DNA of 64,000 nucleotides from Bacteroidota bacterium (GCA_021824145.1 JAKALM010000001.1:186001-250000); one strand, 5' to 3'; positions 7,409 through 17,211 are shown, counted from the first letter of the stretch. Made by a program: numbers and translations. Notes: generated by a model from the letters alone, not told the origin.

Positions 7409-9436
7409 ATGAGGAATAGAATTAAATTACAACCGAAGATAGTAGTCATTATTTCAATTATAATTGGAGTAGTGATGATAACATCAGCATATTTTGAGCT
7501 GAGCGAAAGTAAAAAGGAAATTTTCCGTGTTCTTTCGAAGCAATCAAACTCACTAATTGAAACTATTTCATTGAGCAGCATCAATGCTTTAAATTCAAGT
7601 GAAGAAATTGAGAATTTAATTAGTAAAAGAATTCTTAATAATGCACTACTTATTAAAAGACTGGACAGTCTAAATTTAATTGACAAGGATATATTAAAAC
7701 AAATAAGCAAAGAGAATGATCTTTTCAGGATAAATATTTTTGATAAATTAGGGAATCAAGTCATATCTAACCGAGAACAACAAGAAAATCATTTCCACCC
7801 CGAGCGACCAATAAATAGATACGATGAACTCAAACCAATTCTTACCGGTGAAGAAAATCAAATGATAATTGGTTTGCATAATGCGTTGTATGAACAAGGG
7901 GAGCGGTATGCTGTTGCAGTATCAAGAGCTTTTAATCGTGGTGCAATTGTAATTAATTTGGATGCAAAAGATTTTGTTGAGTTTAGGAAGAAGATTGGTG
8001 TTGGAAAAATAATTAGAGACATTGCAGACAATGCCGGAATCGAATACGTTGTTTTACAGGATTCTGCCGGAATTCTTGCGGCAAGTTCCTCCATAAATTC
8101 AATTGATAAGATTGAAGGAGAGAAATTTTTAGAAACAGCAGTTAAAATGGATTCTACATTTTTTCGTATAACTGAGTTTAAAAATCACGAAGTATTCGAA
8201 GTTGTGAAACGATTAAATGTTGGCGATGAATTTATTGGCTTATTCAGAATTGGAATTTCACTTGACGAAATTAGAAGTGTTGAAGCAAAAATGTATCGAA
8301 GAATAATAATAATTTCATTTTTGCTTGCAGCAATTTCAATTATTGTTTTGAGCATAATTTTTACATCTCAAAATTTGAGAGCTGTATCCAGTCAGTTTAA
8401 TAAATTCAAATCTTTTACCGGATCAATTCTTGAAAACATGGGCGAATCGGTAATTGTTATAGACAGCCAATTCAATATTATACTTTTTAACAAAACTGCT
8501 GAAAAATTATTTAATGAAAAAAGTGAACAGATAATAAATAATTCTTTAACAAAATTGTTAGATGGGAAATTAAATTTTGTTATTGAAGAAATATCTAAAA
8601 TGAATTCTAACTCAACTGAACTTACAAAAGCATTAAACATAAATGATGATACGAAATATTTATCAATTAATATTTCAAAAAATTTTAATGAACAAAATGA
8701 AATTGACAGTTATACGATAGTCGTAAATGACTATTCGATTCAGAAAAATTTAGAAGAGCAAGCGAAACGTAATGAAAAACTTTCTGCCATGGGCGAGCTT
8801 GCATCTGGAGTTGCACATGAAATTCGAAATCCAATAAATGCAATTGGAATGATTGCACAAAGACTTAATAAGGAATTCATCCCGAAAAATGATGTTGAAG
8901 AATTTAAATCAATCACCAGAGTATTGAATGAAGAAGTAACTCGTATTAACAAAATTATTTTACAATTTCTTGCTTATGCCAAGCCAATTGAAATTCAAAG
9001 AAGAAGCATAGAAACCAAAAAATATTTTGAAGATATTTTTTCATTATTTTCAAGCGAAGCAATAATGAAAAAGAATCAGTTCATTAAAAAGTCGGATGAA
9101 TCATTCAAAGTACAAATTGATCCTGAATTGATGAAGCAAGCGTTAATTAACATCATTCAAAATGCTTTTGATTCAGTAAGCGAAGGTGGTTATATTTCAT
9201 TAAATTATAAACTGGATCATGACTTATTAAATATTGAAATTGAAGATAGCGGAAAAGGAATTTCTGAAGACCAGCTTAAAAAAATATTTGATTTATATTT
9301 TACTACAAAACCCAGCGGAAATGGTTTGGGCTTAAGTATTGCACAAAAAATTGTAATGCAGCATAATGGAAGCATTCAAGTTGAGAGCAAATTAAACAAA
9401 GGAACTAAATTTAAAATTATATTGCCAGCAACATGA
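7409..9436 (+). CDS. PAS-containing sensor histidine kinase of an NtrC-type system
   Basis: The protein has 675 residues. One transmembrane helix near residues 10-28, a ~260-residue extracytoplasmic sensor region with a HFHPERP histidine cluster, a second helix near 297-318, then a PAS domain (about 335-440). The HisKA box is GELASGVAHEIRNPINAIG, and the HATPase_c domain has NIIQNAFDSV, DSGKGIS and GNGLGLSIA. The His cluster could bind metal, as in ZraS-like sensors, but this is a guess. Its stop overlaps the start of the NtrC-type regulator by 4 bp, so the two are a cognate pair. Confidence 0.9.
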   Translation: MRNRIKLQPKIVVIISIIIGVVMITSAYFELSESKKEIFRVLSKQSNSLIETISLSSINALNSSEEIENLISKRILNNALLIKRLDSLNLIDKDILKQISKENDLFRINIFDKLGNQVISNREQQENHFHPERPINRYDELKPILTGEENQMIIGLHNALYEQGERYAVAVSRAFNRGAIVINLDAKDFVEFRKKIGVGKIIRDIADNAGIEYVVLQDSAGILAASSSINSIDKIEGEKFLETAVKMDSTFFRITEFKNHEVFEVVKRLNVGDEFIGLFRIGISLDEIRSVEAKMYRRIIIISFLLAAISIIVLSIIFTSQNLRAVSSQFNKFKSFTGSILENMGESVIVIDSQFNIILFNKTAEKLFNEKSEQIINNSLTKLLDGKLNFVIEEISKMNSNSTELTKALNINDDTKYLSINISKNFNEQNEIDSYTIVVNDYSIQKNLEEQAKRNEKLSAMGELASGVAHEIRNPINAIGMIAQRLNKEFIPKNDVEEFKSITRVLNEEVTRINKIILQFLAYAKPIEIQRRSIETKKYFEDIFSLFSSEAIMKKNQFIKKSDESFKVQIDPELMKQALINIIQNAFDSVSEGGYISLNYKLDHDLLNIEIEDSGKGISEDQLKKIFDLYFTTKPSGNGLGLSIAQKIVMQHNGSIQVESKLNKGTKFKIILPAT

Positions 9437-10824
9437 AAGATTATTCAATATTAATTATAGATGACGAAAAATCACAGCGAGATATTTTGTCGGGATATTT
9501 AAGAAAAAAAAATTTTCAAATATATTCAGCATCATCTGGCAGCGAGGGAATTGAAATCGTAAATAAAAATTTAATTGACATTGTTTTATCAGATTATAAA
9601 ATGCCAGATAAGACTGGAATTGAGATTCTTGAAGAAATAAAAAAAATAAATCCCGAAATAAATTTTGTAATAATAACAGCGTATGGTACAATTGAAAATG
9701 CAGTAAAAGCAATGCGTCTTGGTGCTGATGATTATCTTGCAAAACCGGTTGACCTAGATGAATTAGATTTGATAATCGAAAGAATAATTGAGAAGAAAAA
9801 TTTGAAATCGGAAAACATGCTTCTAAAATCTCAACTGCAAGATAAATTTAAAATTTCTTCTATAATTTCTTATTCTGCAAAAATGCAAGATGTTGTTAAT
9901 TTGGCAGTAAGAGTTGCCGAAAGTAAAGCTACAGTATTAATTTCCGGCGAAAGCGGAGTTGGTAAAGAAGTACTTGCAAAATCAATTCATTATTTAAGTC
10001 AGCGGAAAGATAAACCGTTTGTAGCTGTTAATATTCCAGCGCTTTCGGTGAACTTGATTGAGAGCGAATTATTTGGACATGAAAAAGGTTCTTTTACCGG
10101 CGCAGAAAAAATGAGAAAGGGAAGATTTGAATTGGCAGATAAAGGGACAATCTTTTTAGATGAAGTTGGAGATATTCCAATGTCGGTTCAAGTGAAACTT
10201 TTAAGAGTACTTCAAGAGCAGCAAATTGAAAGAGTTGGATCAACCGAGAAAATAAATATTGATGTAAGAATAATTGCAGCTACAAATATAGACCTTGAAA
10301 AAAGGATTAAAGAAGGATTCTTTAGAGAAGATTTATTTTACAGACTAAATATAGTTTCAATAAAAATTCCACCTTTGCGTGAAAGACGAGAAGATATATT
10401 TCCGCTTATTGATCTTTTTATTAAAAAATTTGGAAAAGAAAATAGCAAAGAGAATATAGAAATTTCTAAAGAAGTTGCAGATCTTTTAATAAAATATAAT
10501 TATCCAGGTAATGTGCGTGAACTTGAAAATATAATTGAAAGATCCGTTGTCCTTGCCAGAAATAATATTATAACTTTAAATGATTTGCCAATGTCAGTAA
10601 AAGGTTTTGCAGAAGAAAAAAAATCGATTGAAACAAATTCAGAAAATTTGAATGAACAAGTTGAAGAGCTGGAGAAAAAATTAATTTATGATTCTTTAAA
10701 AAAAACTAAAGGGAATCAAACTCAAGCTGGGAAATTATTGGGAATAACAGAACGTAATCTGAGATATAAATTAAAGAAATATGGAATTAAATTTTCGAAT
10801 ATTTACGACGATAGTGTCGAATGA
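9433..10824 (+). CDS. NtrC-family sigma-54-dependent response regulator
   Basis: A 463-residue three-domain regulator. Receiver with acidic pocket DD (10-11) and phosphoacceptor Asp54; AAA+ domain with Walker A GESGVGKE, the sigma-54-contacting loop as GSFTGA (a common variant of GAFTGA), Walker B GTIFLDEVGD, and arginine-finger region FREDLFYRLN; C-terminal Fis-type helix-turn-helix ending LGITERNLRYKLKKYGI. All catalytic residues are intact, so it should activate sigma-54 promoters. Likely targets are the three -24/-12 elements at 7197, 7365 and 12243. Confidence 0.93.
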   Translation: MKDYSILIIDDEKSQRDILSGYLRKKNFQIYSASSGSEGIEIVNKNLIDIVLSDYKMPDKTGIEILEEIKKINPEINFVIITAYGTIENAVKAMRLGADDYLAKPVDLDELDLIIERIIEKKNLKSENMLLKSQLQDKFKISSIISYSAKMQDVVNLAVRVAESKATVLISGESGVGKEVLAKSIHYLSQRKDKPFVAVNIPALSVNLIESELFGHEKGSFTGAEKMRKGRFELADKGTIFLDEVGDIPMSVQVKLLRVLQEQQIERVGSTEKINIDVRIIAATNIDLEKRIKEGFFREDLFYRLNIVSIKIPPLRERREDIFPLIDLFIKKFGKENSKENIEISKEVADLLIKYNYPGNVRELENIIERSVVLARNNIITLNDLPMSVKGFAEEKKSIETNSENLNEQVEELEKKLIYDSLKKTKGNQTQAGKLLGITERNLRYKLKKYGIKFSNIYDDSVE

Positions 10825-10845
10825 TCTCGGAAATTTGGTCGATAC

Positions 10846-11937
10846 TTACATGCCCCATTCAAAATTTATCAGAAAAATATGGTTGTCATATTTGTAAAAA
10901 ACATCATTTGATTTGTTATTAAAATAATTCCATAGAATGGTTGCACCTAAACCATTTATATAATTTTCTAAATCAAATTTGAATTCTAAGCCCAGTGAAA
11001 ATAAATTGTCTTTTCTCAAACTTCCTAATTCGTATCCATCTAAATCTGCTGCATATAAATTTGAAAAATATTTAGTTGAATAATTGGCTTCTATTCTTGC
11101 TGTGAGCAAAGAATTTATTATTTGAGTAAAAGCAATACCAGTCTCAAATCCATCATTGGAGTAAATATCATTGAATATTTCTTCTTCGTAAAAAATTAAA
11201 TCGCCGCTGTACAAATAGCGAGTTCCCGATTTAATGTTTTTTCTTAAATTGAAAAAACCGGAAATCCCTGTTTGTTCGGTAAGCGATTGAGAAATATTAA
11301 AACTAAAACTTGCCTGAGAAGTTGAGTTACTTTTGGGCTGATAATAAAATTTCTCAATGTAATTTTTAAAATAGATTTCCGAACCTAACTGTAAAGTTGT
11401 TTTAGTTTGAAATGTGTTAGCATATTTTACAAATGCTTTATTTTCATTGAATGAAAAAGCTGACAAATTTTTGTAATTATTTCTATTAAACAAATAACCG
11501 GTAGTCAAATAATCGGTTTCATTTAATGAGTGTCGGTAATTGATGTATGCTGATAATTGATTAAAATCGAATATGGTGAACTCATCTCTATTATTCTTGA
11601 AACTATAATTTATCCCAATGTTTATTGGATTGGTATCTCCACCTAATAGATATGTATCTACGATGCCTAATTTATGCGAGTTAGAAGTTTTATAAATATT
11701 ATTTTTATAGCTGTTAAAATTGTTCATGCTATAAAACTGAATATTATTATTTTCACTTTCTAAATTGTAACCGCCATTTAATTCAAACGTACTTATTAAG
11801 TCTGAAACTTTTAAGGAATTGTTAAAAATATTATCGTCATAATAGCTTTCTGCTTTTGAAGATAAAATTATTTGCGGGAATAATTCTTTAGACGTGAAAG
11901 CGATTATTGAAAGAAAGATTACAAAATAATTTCTCAT
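10846..11937 (-). CDS. Putative outer-membrane beta-barrel protein
   Basis: A 363-residue protein with a signal peptide (SIIAFTSKELFP). The mature part is a series of alternating aromatic/polar strands rich in Asn, Tyr and Ser, and ends in an aromatic-rich strand (HIFLINFEWGM), which is typical of an outer-membrane barrel. I recognise no family. Its ATG overlaps the stop of the small Asp-loop protein by 4 bp (ATGA), so both are expressed from the sigma-54-type promoter at 12243. Function may be surface- or envelope-stress related; that is inference from the regulator context. Confidence 0.65.
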   Translation of the reverse strand: MRNYFVIFLSIIAFTSKELFPQIILSSKAESYYDDNIFNNSLKVSDLISTFELNGGYNLESENNNIQFYSMNNFNSYKNNIYKTSNSHKLGIVDTYLLGGDTNPINIGINYSFKNNRDEFTIFDFNQLSAYINYRHSLNETDYLTTGYLFNRNNYKNLSAFSFNENKAFVKYANTFQTKTTLQLGSEIYFKNYIEKFYYQPKSNSTSQASFSFNISQSLTEQTGISGFFNLRKNIKSGTRYLYSGDLIFYEEEIFNDIYSNDGFETGIAFTQIINSLLTARIEANYSTKYFSNLYAADLDGYELGSLRKDNLFSLGLEFKFDLENYINGLGATILWNYFNNKSNDVFYKYDNHIFLINFEWGM

Positions 11938-12215
11938 TTTTGGCCCCCAGAATTATGAATTCCTTTTTTATATTGATGTCTTTTACGGAATTTTTCAAAA
12001 CTCATCCCATTTGCTCTGTTGTCGCAGATTCCGTCACCATCTTTATCAATGAAAACATCTTTCTTTTTTTGCTGGGGTTTAGAAGTGGTTTCAGTTTTTT
12101 CATCAATCTTATTTTCAATTGTCTCTTCTTTAGTTTTTGAAGTATCAGCCTCTTGAAACGCGAAAGTTGCAGATTCTATTACAACAAGAAATATAAATGT
12201 GATTAAGGTTTTCAT
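11934..12215 (-). CDS. Small secreted protein with one Asp-rich calcium-type loop
   Basis: This 93-residue protein starts at the ATG at 12215; an in-frame TTG at 12227 is possible but gives no better ribosome site and would leave almost no leader after the predicted promoter. A signal peptide (to about residue 19) is followed by a Lys/Glu/Thr-rich linker and a DKDGDGICDN loop close to the C-terminus, then a basic FEKFRKRHQYKK stretch. The loop parallels DANGDGINDN in the 6734-7153 protein. Translationally coupled to the barrel gene downstream. Function unknown. Confidence 0.7.
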   Translation of the reverse strand: MKTLITFIFLVVIESATFAFQEADTSKTKEETIENKIDEKTETTSKPQQKKKDVFIDKDGDGICDNRANGMSFEKFRKRHQYKKGIHNSGGQK

Positions 12216-12242
12216 ACTTAAATCCAAGTTTCGAAAAGGAAA

Positions 12243-12259
12243 TTCAAATAAAATGCCAA
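12243..12259 (-). promoter_or_regulatory. Sigma-54-type promoter of the 12215-10846 operon
   Basis: On the minus strand TTGGCATTTTATTTGAA: -24 TTGGCA and GG-N10-GA spacing, with the same TTGAA -12 half as the 7197 site. Transcription would begin near 12233, giving an 18-nt leader. A TCGAC-containing stretch lies about 85-95 bp upstream (12334-12360). Confidence 0.6.
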
Positions 12260-12367
12260 ACTAAATCCAAAGATTATTTTAATATCCGTGATAAATTCAA
12301 ATATTTTTTATGATGAAAATTTTTAGTAGAAGTTAATCGTCTTTTTTGTCGAATATTTAATTCAGAT

Positions 12368-13075
12368 TTAGATTTTATTCTTAAGGTAAGTCTGTCTCTT
12401 TTTTTCTGGAAATTTCTCAATTGCATAACGCAACATTGTTCGCGGCATTTTTTTGTAATGCTGATTTAGAAAATTTTCTTCAACAGAAAGATTTCGTTTC
12501 CCGATTTCGCGCAGCATCCAGCCCACTGCTTTATGAATTAAATCATGATCATCATTTAACAATTTTTCGGCAATATTTAAGGAAGTTTCAAATTGGTTTG
12601 CTTTTATAAATTGAAAAGTTGATAAAATAGAAATTCTTTTTTCCCATAAAATTTTTGATGAAGCAAGATTTTCAAGTATTAGTTTGTCTTTATCAAGTAA
12701 ATATTCTCCAACTATTTTTGGAGCAGAAAGATCGACCAAATCCCAGTTATTAATATTTTTTGTATTCTTCAAGTAAAAATCGAAAATATGTTTTCTTTCT
12801 TTATCATAGCTGCACTTTTGAAATTTAAGAACTAAAATCATCAAAGCAGCTAAACGTTCTTCGTGAATTTCTGATGATAGAAGTAATTGAAGTTCGTCTA
12901 AATTAAGATTAATAAAATTTTTAGAAATTTTTCTTAATACAGGAACTTTTATGCCTAAAAATTTATCTCCTTCTCCATAATCTCCCGGAGCAGTTTTAAA
13001 AAACCACTTCAAAATCTTTGCTTGTTCCCGGTCAGCATTTTTTCGAAGAATTTGTTTTAATTCAATTAAACTCAT
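12368..13075 (-). CDS. AlkD-like DNA alkylation repair protein
   Basis: A 235-residue all-helical HEAT-repeat protein of the AlkC/AlkD DNA glycosylase group, which removes alkylated bases without base flipping. Recognisable segments are KWFFKTAPGDYGEGDKFLG near the N-terminus, HEERLAALMILV, NNWDLVDLSAPKIVG (containing the conserved Trp-Asp), WEKRISILSTF and HKAVGWMLREIGKR. Length fits AlkD. A second alkylation-repair gene, tag, is at 21762. Confidence 0.87.
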   Translation of the reverse strand: MSLIELKQILRKNADREQAKILKWFFKTAPGDYGEGDKFLGIKVPVLRKISKNFINLNLDELQLLLSSEIHEERLAALMILVLKFQKCSYDKERKHIFDFYLKNTKNINNWDLVDLSAPKIVGEYLLDKDKLILENLASSKILWEKRISILSTFQFIKANQFETSLNIAEKLLNDDHDLIHKAVGWMLREIGKRNLSVEENFLNQHYKKMPRTMLRYAIEKFPEKKRQTYLKNKI

Positions 13076-13099
13076 TTACCATTTTACATTCGCACAATG

Positions 13100-14539
13100 T
13101 TATTTTTTATTTACAATTTTTAAAATCCAATCTCCCATTGTTTGAAGAGCAATTGGCGCTATCGTTTCTTCAATTCTTCCATACTCACTTGGTGCACCGG
13201 TTTTCGCTGTTTGGAAAAGATGATTTAATCCTGGCAATTCTTTAACCTCAAAATTTTTGTTACCACCTTCTTCCAAAGCTTTTTTAATTGCAGGAAGATT
13301 TATGTCTGGTAAAACTTGAACATCTTTAGAACCACCAAGCGCTAACACAGGGCATTTCACTCTTTCAAGAGTTGGGTAAGGATTATATTTTACAAAATAT
13401 CTGAACCATGGACTCATTAAAGTTTTTATTCCTTTCTGAAAAGCAATTTTCGGATCTCCAATTTCAGCTTTCTTCTCTGCGCTTAAATTATTATAGGAAT
13501 CTAAATAAATATTGTTTAATTCATCCACGATTGCAGAACTGTCTTTATCTTCTTTTAATACGCTGTAGAGTTTTTTATTAAGAGCTAAATCGTCTTTTAT
13601 CTTTTCTTCCGATACACCATTTAATTTTTCAATTGCCTCAGCTTGTGTAAGCAAAACTTGATCGCCGGGGATTCCGGTTCCTGCCATTAAAATAATAAAT
13701 GCAACATCTTTGGTTTTGGAAGCAACCATCGGCGCAATAATTCCGCCTTCACTGTGCCCAATTAATCCTATTTCCTTTGGATTAATTTCTTTCCTGGATT
13801 TTAAATATTCAACACCAGACAAAACATCGGTTGCAAAATCTTTTGTAGTTGAAGCGGCAAAATTTCCTGTAGATTCTCCAATGCCTCTGTCATCAACACG
13901 AAGAACAGCGATCCCAAGTCTAGTTAAATAGTCTGCAATTACTAAAAATGGTTTGTGTCCAAATAATTCTTCATCACGGTTTTGTGCACCGGAACCAGTA
14001 ATTAAAAGAACGGCTGGAAAAGGCCCGCCAGTTTCTGGAAATGTTAATGTTCCGCCTAATTTTATTCCAGCAGATTTATTTTCATAAATAACATCTTGAA
14101 CTTTATATGGGAACGGAGGTTTCGGTTCTTGTGGCCGAATTGCGTCTTCTACTTTTTCAATTTTAGTAATAACTAAAGGTAAGCTTAGTCCGCCTTGATG
14201 CCACTTACCTTCGAATGAAATACTATCTGCATTATAAGTTCCTTCAAAATAACCGTGAATCATATTTGAAACGAGCTTTAAATTTTCACCCGAATAAATG
14301 ACCGAATCAACCGGAATATCTTTAGCGCCTTGGTCGGGGCTGTCCATAGTTGCTTTTAATTTACCATTTTCATCTTCAGTAATCTTAAATATTATTCTTA
14401 ATTCCATACTTTGAACTTTGAGCGTACCCTGCCAAATACCTTTTATTCCATTGCCGGAGTTTGGAAGCAAGTTTGAAAATATATTTGGTGTTTTAAATAG
14501 AAATAGTAATATAATAATGTATAAAAATTTAGCTCTCAT
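13100..14539 (-). CDS. Secreted alpha/beta hydrolase (serine esterase type)
   Basis: A 479-residue protein with a signal peptide. Residues about 30-125 form a beta-rich N-terminal domain (GIWQGTLKVQSMELRI). The C-terminal part is an alpha/beta hydrolase: oxyanion region LLITGSGAQNRDE, RVDDRGIGES, nucleophile elbow GHSEGG, then the acid in GSKDVQV and the histidine in GLNHLFQ. Such two-domain proteins are common in Bacteroidota-like genomes and are annotated as esterases or peptidases; the substrate is not known. The next gene downstream on the strand is the AlkD-like gene. Confidence 0.82.
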   Translation of the reverse strand: MRAKFLYIIILLFLFKTPNIFSNLLPNSGNGIKGIWQGTLKVQSMELRIIFKITEDENGKLKATMDSPDQGAKDIPVDSVIYSGENLKLVSNMIHGYFEGTYNADSISFEGKWHQGGLSLPLVITKIEKVEDAIRPQEPKPPFPYKVQDVIYENKSAGIKLGGTLTFPETGGPFPAVLLITGSGAQNRDEELFGHKPFLVIADYLTRLGIAVLRVDDRGIGESTGNFAASTTKDFATDVLSGVEYLKSRKEINPKEIGLIGHSEGGIIAPMVASKTKDVAFIILMAGTGIPGDQVLLTQAEAIEKLNGVSEEKIKDDLALNKKLYSVLKEDKDSSAIVDELNNIYLDSYNNLSAEKKAEIGDPKIAFQKGIKTLMSPWFRYFVKYNPYPTLERVKCPVLALGGSKDVQVLPDINLPAIKKALEEGGNKNFEVKELPGLNHLFQTAKTGAPSEYGRIEETIAPIALQTMGDWILKIVNKK

Positions 14540-14604
14540 TTTTCCTCCATTTATAAAAAAACATTAAATATTTAAAGTATAATATTGTAATTCCAGCTTA
14601 AAAA

Positions 14605-15261
14605 TTATTTTTTATCATCAAGAAAATAATCAACTTTTCTGTACATATCTTCTCTTCCAGATTTTACATCCGTAAGAATTAAAATATTTTTTTTAATCCA
14701 AAATTTCTTTTTGTCTACCAAAGTATCCGAGCCAGTATAGTTGAAAGTAACTACACTATCAATGATATGATATTTCCCATTAGTTGTCTGGATCGGAAGG
14801 CGAAATAACCATTTCCCATCTTTTGTAAATTTTGAATAAGCAATATGGTCATTTGGATATTTCCAGGTATATTCACCAACAATACTTTTTGAAGGCTTAT
14901 TTTTACCTGGAATTTTTATCATTGTTGTAACTTCATCTTTGCCATTTCGCTTGAATGTACTTATTAAAGTATCTTTTTTAATTTCGATTTTCGATGTATC
15001 AATAAAAACTTTTCCGGAATTATCATTTTTATATTTAGTAATCATTTTATTGCCAATTATTTTGTAAGAATAATCAGCTGCAAGAACTATTTGAAAAGTA
15101 AATGTTGAATCGGGATTAAATTTCATCATTATTCCGCGGCTGTTAGATAACACAACCGATTCCCAATCCCCGGATAAAGGCGAATTATGTTTTTTTTGTG
15201 AATATGATATTTGGGGAATTAAAACCAATAATAGAAAAATAATTGGCAATTTTAATTTCAT
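14605..15261 (-). CDS. Secreted lipocalin-like protein of unknown function
   Basis: A 218-residue protein with a signal peptide (MKLKLPIIFLLLVLIPQISYS). The mature chain seems to contain two similar ~95-residue beta-rich halves, each opening with a short G-x-W/Y motif (SGDWESVV and VGEYTWKY), then a phenylalanine-rich strand (SKFTKDGKWLF; MKFNPDSTFTF) and ending in an ILTxxKxGxE/D-like segment. This resembles small secreted lipocalin-like domains. No enzymatic motif is seen. Confidence 0.55.
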   Translation of the reverse strand: MKLKLPIIFLLLVLIPQISYSQKKHNSPLSGDWESVVLSNSRGIMMKFNPDSTFTFQIVLAADYSYKIIGNKMITKYKNDNSGKVFIDTSKIEIKKDTLISTFKRNGKDEVTTMIKIPGKNKPSKSIVGEYTWKYPNDHIAYSKFTKDGKWLFRLPIQTTNGKYHIIDSVVTFNYTGSDTLVDKKKFWIKKNILILTDVKSGREDMYRKVDYFLDDKK

Positions 15262-15370
15262 ATATAACCTTTGAGTTTTCTTCGAGTACTTGATGAATTA
15301 AACAAAATCATTTCAAAAAAGCTTTGCTATAATAATAGAATTTGACTAGTCATTCCATAGCAATATAAAA

Positions 15371-16288
15371 TTAACTTCGATTATTATCTGAAAATCTCCA
15401 CCATCCTGCAAGCAGAGATGCAGAAACATTCTGCCAAATGCTGAATATAGCTCCTGGCAAAGCTGCAATTGTCGAAAAATATTTTATTGCAAGTGCAACA
15501 CTCAAACCGGAGTTTTGCATTCCAACTTCAATTCCAATTGTCCGGCAGATTTTATTATCCCATCTGAAAATTTTGGGAATGAAATATCCAAGCAGATAAC
15601 CTAATGAATTTAATATAACAACCGCAGCAATTGTCAGTATATCGACATTAAATATCTTGGATTTATTCAATGCTACAATAATTGAAATAATTACAATGAT
15701 GGCAATCATTGAAATAATTGGAAATGCTTTGCTTATATTTTTAATTTTATTTCTAAATATTGAATTGATTGCTGTTCCAATTAAAACCGGAATTAAAACA
15801 ATTTGAAGAATGCTAAACATCATATCTAAAAAAGGTACCGGCACAATTTGATGAAGAAATAAATATGAAAAAGCAGGCGTAGCAATAACCGCAGCAAATG
15901 TATTTGTTGAAGTTAATGTAACAGATAAAGCGACATCAGCGTTTCCCAAATAGCACATTACGTTGGATGCAGTTCCGCCAGGGCTGCAGCCGACAAGAAC
16001 TATTCCAGCCATTAAGCCGGCTGAAAGTCCAAAAATTTCAGCAATTGCAAATGCTAAAAAAGGCATAATTAAATATTGAAGAAAAACTCCGAATACAATT
16101 ACTCCAGGTGACTTAAAAACATCCTTGAAATTATCCCATGTCAATGTCATTCCCATTCCAAACATAACTATCATTAGCAAAGGAATGATCCAGTTTTTAA
16201 AATTTATAAAAAGAAAAGGAAATTGAAACGCAATGCTTGCAAACAAAATTGCCCAAAGCGGAAAGAGCTTGGTAAGTTTTTCAATCAT
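15371..16288 (-). CDS. Bile acid:sodium symporter (BASS) family transporter
   Basis: The protein has 305 residues and about nine hydrophobic helices. The signature GCSPGGTASNVMCYLGNADVALSVTLT near the middle is the family's substrate/sodium crossover motif, with a second one, EVGMQNSGLSVALA, near the C-terminus. Bacterial members transport organic anions such as pantoate or keto acids with sodium; the substrate is not evident. The upstream CDF gene on the same strand ends 14 bp before its start, so they are probably one operon. Confidence 0.88.
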   Translation of the reverse strand: MIEKLTKLFPLWAILFASIAFQFPFLFINFKNWIIPLLMIVMFGMGMTLTWDNFKDVFKSPGVIVFGVFLQYLIMPFLAFAIAEIFGLSAGLMAGIVLVGCSPGGTASNVMCYLGNADVALSVTLTSTNTFAAVIATPAFSYLFLHQIVPVPFLDMMFSILQIVLIPVLIGTAINSIFRNKIKNISKAFPIISMIAIIVIISIIVALNKSKIFNVDILTIAAVVILNSLGYLLGYFIPKIFRWDNKICRTIGIEVGMQNSGLSVALAIKYFSTIAALPGAIFSIWQNVSASLLAGWWRFSDNNRS

Positions 16289-16302
16289 TTTAAAAATTAA
16301 AT

Positions 16303-17211
16303 TTAGTTATGAATTTCTGCATGAAGTTCATCGTGCTTTTCAAGCGGTTCAAGGTGAGTAACAATATTTACCGAAGTGTTTAAAGATTTTTTTATTGTAG
16401 ATTCAATCTCGGTAGCCTTTTTATGAGCATCATCAAGCAAGGTTCCCTGCGGAAATAGTAAATGAAATTCTATCCAAATTGAATTTCCACTTTCACGATA
16501 TCTAAGTTGATGATATTTTAATCCAAGAGCAAGTGTTTCATTCGCAAGTACTTTAATAATTGAATCTCGCAATTCGGTATTTCCTTCGTCCATTAATCCG
16601 CCGGCAGATTGTCTAATCAATTTGCCACCCGACCAAAGAATATTTAAAGCAGCTAATATTGCAACAATTGGATCAAAAGGAAGCCAGCCAGTTATAAGAG
16701 TTAAAACTAATCCGGCTACTACTCCAAAGCTTGTCCAAGAATCAGTAAGTACATGTTTACCGTTTGCAATTAATATTAATGATTTTGTTTTTTTCCCTTT
16801 CCAAACTAAGAACCCGCCTAAAAAAAGATTAATTACTGAAGCTCCAAAAGTAAAGTAAGTTCCTGTGTCAAGATTCGAAATTTCTATTCCTACAAACAAT
16901 CGCTGCACTGAAACATAAATGATATAAAAGGCTGCCAATACAATCAGTCCGCCCTCGGCTCCAGCAGAGAAGTAACTTATTTTATCATGTCCATAAGGAT
17001 GACTTGCATCTGCTGGTTGAAGACTAAGCCACAAACTAAACACTGCAAAACCAACTCCAACAATGTGAACCACTGATTCTGCTGCATCAGATAAAATTGC
17101 TGAAGAGCCGGTAATACTGAAAGCATACCATTTTATGCCAAGCATTAAAATACCGACTGTTAATGAAAGTCGAATTGCAAACAACTGTTGTTTTTGTTCA
17201 GGAGTTCTCAT
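16303..17211 (-). CDS. Cation diffusion facilitator family metal transporter
   Basis: A 302-residue CDF antiporter with six predicted helices. Metal-site motifs are SDAAESVVHIVG in TM2 (His/Asp, with Ser-Asp-x3-Ser) and HVLTDSWTSFG in TM5, plus the ASHPYGHDK cytoplasmic loop. The C-terminal cytoplasmic domain (YHQLRYRESGNSIWIEFHL, HLEP) is a complete ferredoxin-like metal-sensing domain. Expected role is proton-coupled zinc or iron/manganese export. The TM2 site uses H at its second position rather than the more common D, which may shift metal preference. Confidence 0.88.
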   Translation of the reverse strand: MRTPEQKQQLFAIRLSLTVGILMLGIKWYAFSITGSSAILSDAAESVVHIVGVGFAVFSLWLSLQPADASHPYGHDKISYFSAGAEGGLIVLAAFYIIYVSVQRLFVGIEISNLDTGTYFTFGASVINLFLGGFLVWKGKKTKSLILIANGKHVLTDSWTSFGVVAGLVLTLITGWLPFDPIVAILAALNILWSGGKLIRQSAGGLMDEGNTELRDSIIKVLANETLALGLKYHQLRYRESGNSIWIEFHLLFPQGTLLDDAHKKATEIESTIKKSLNTSVNIVTHLEPLEKHDELHAEIHN

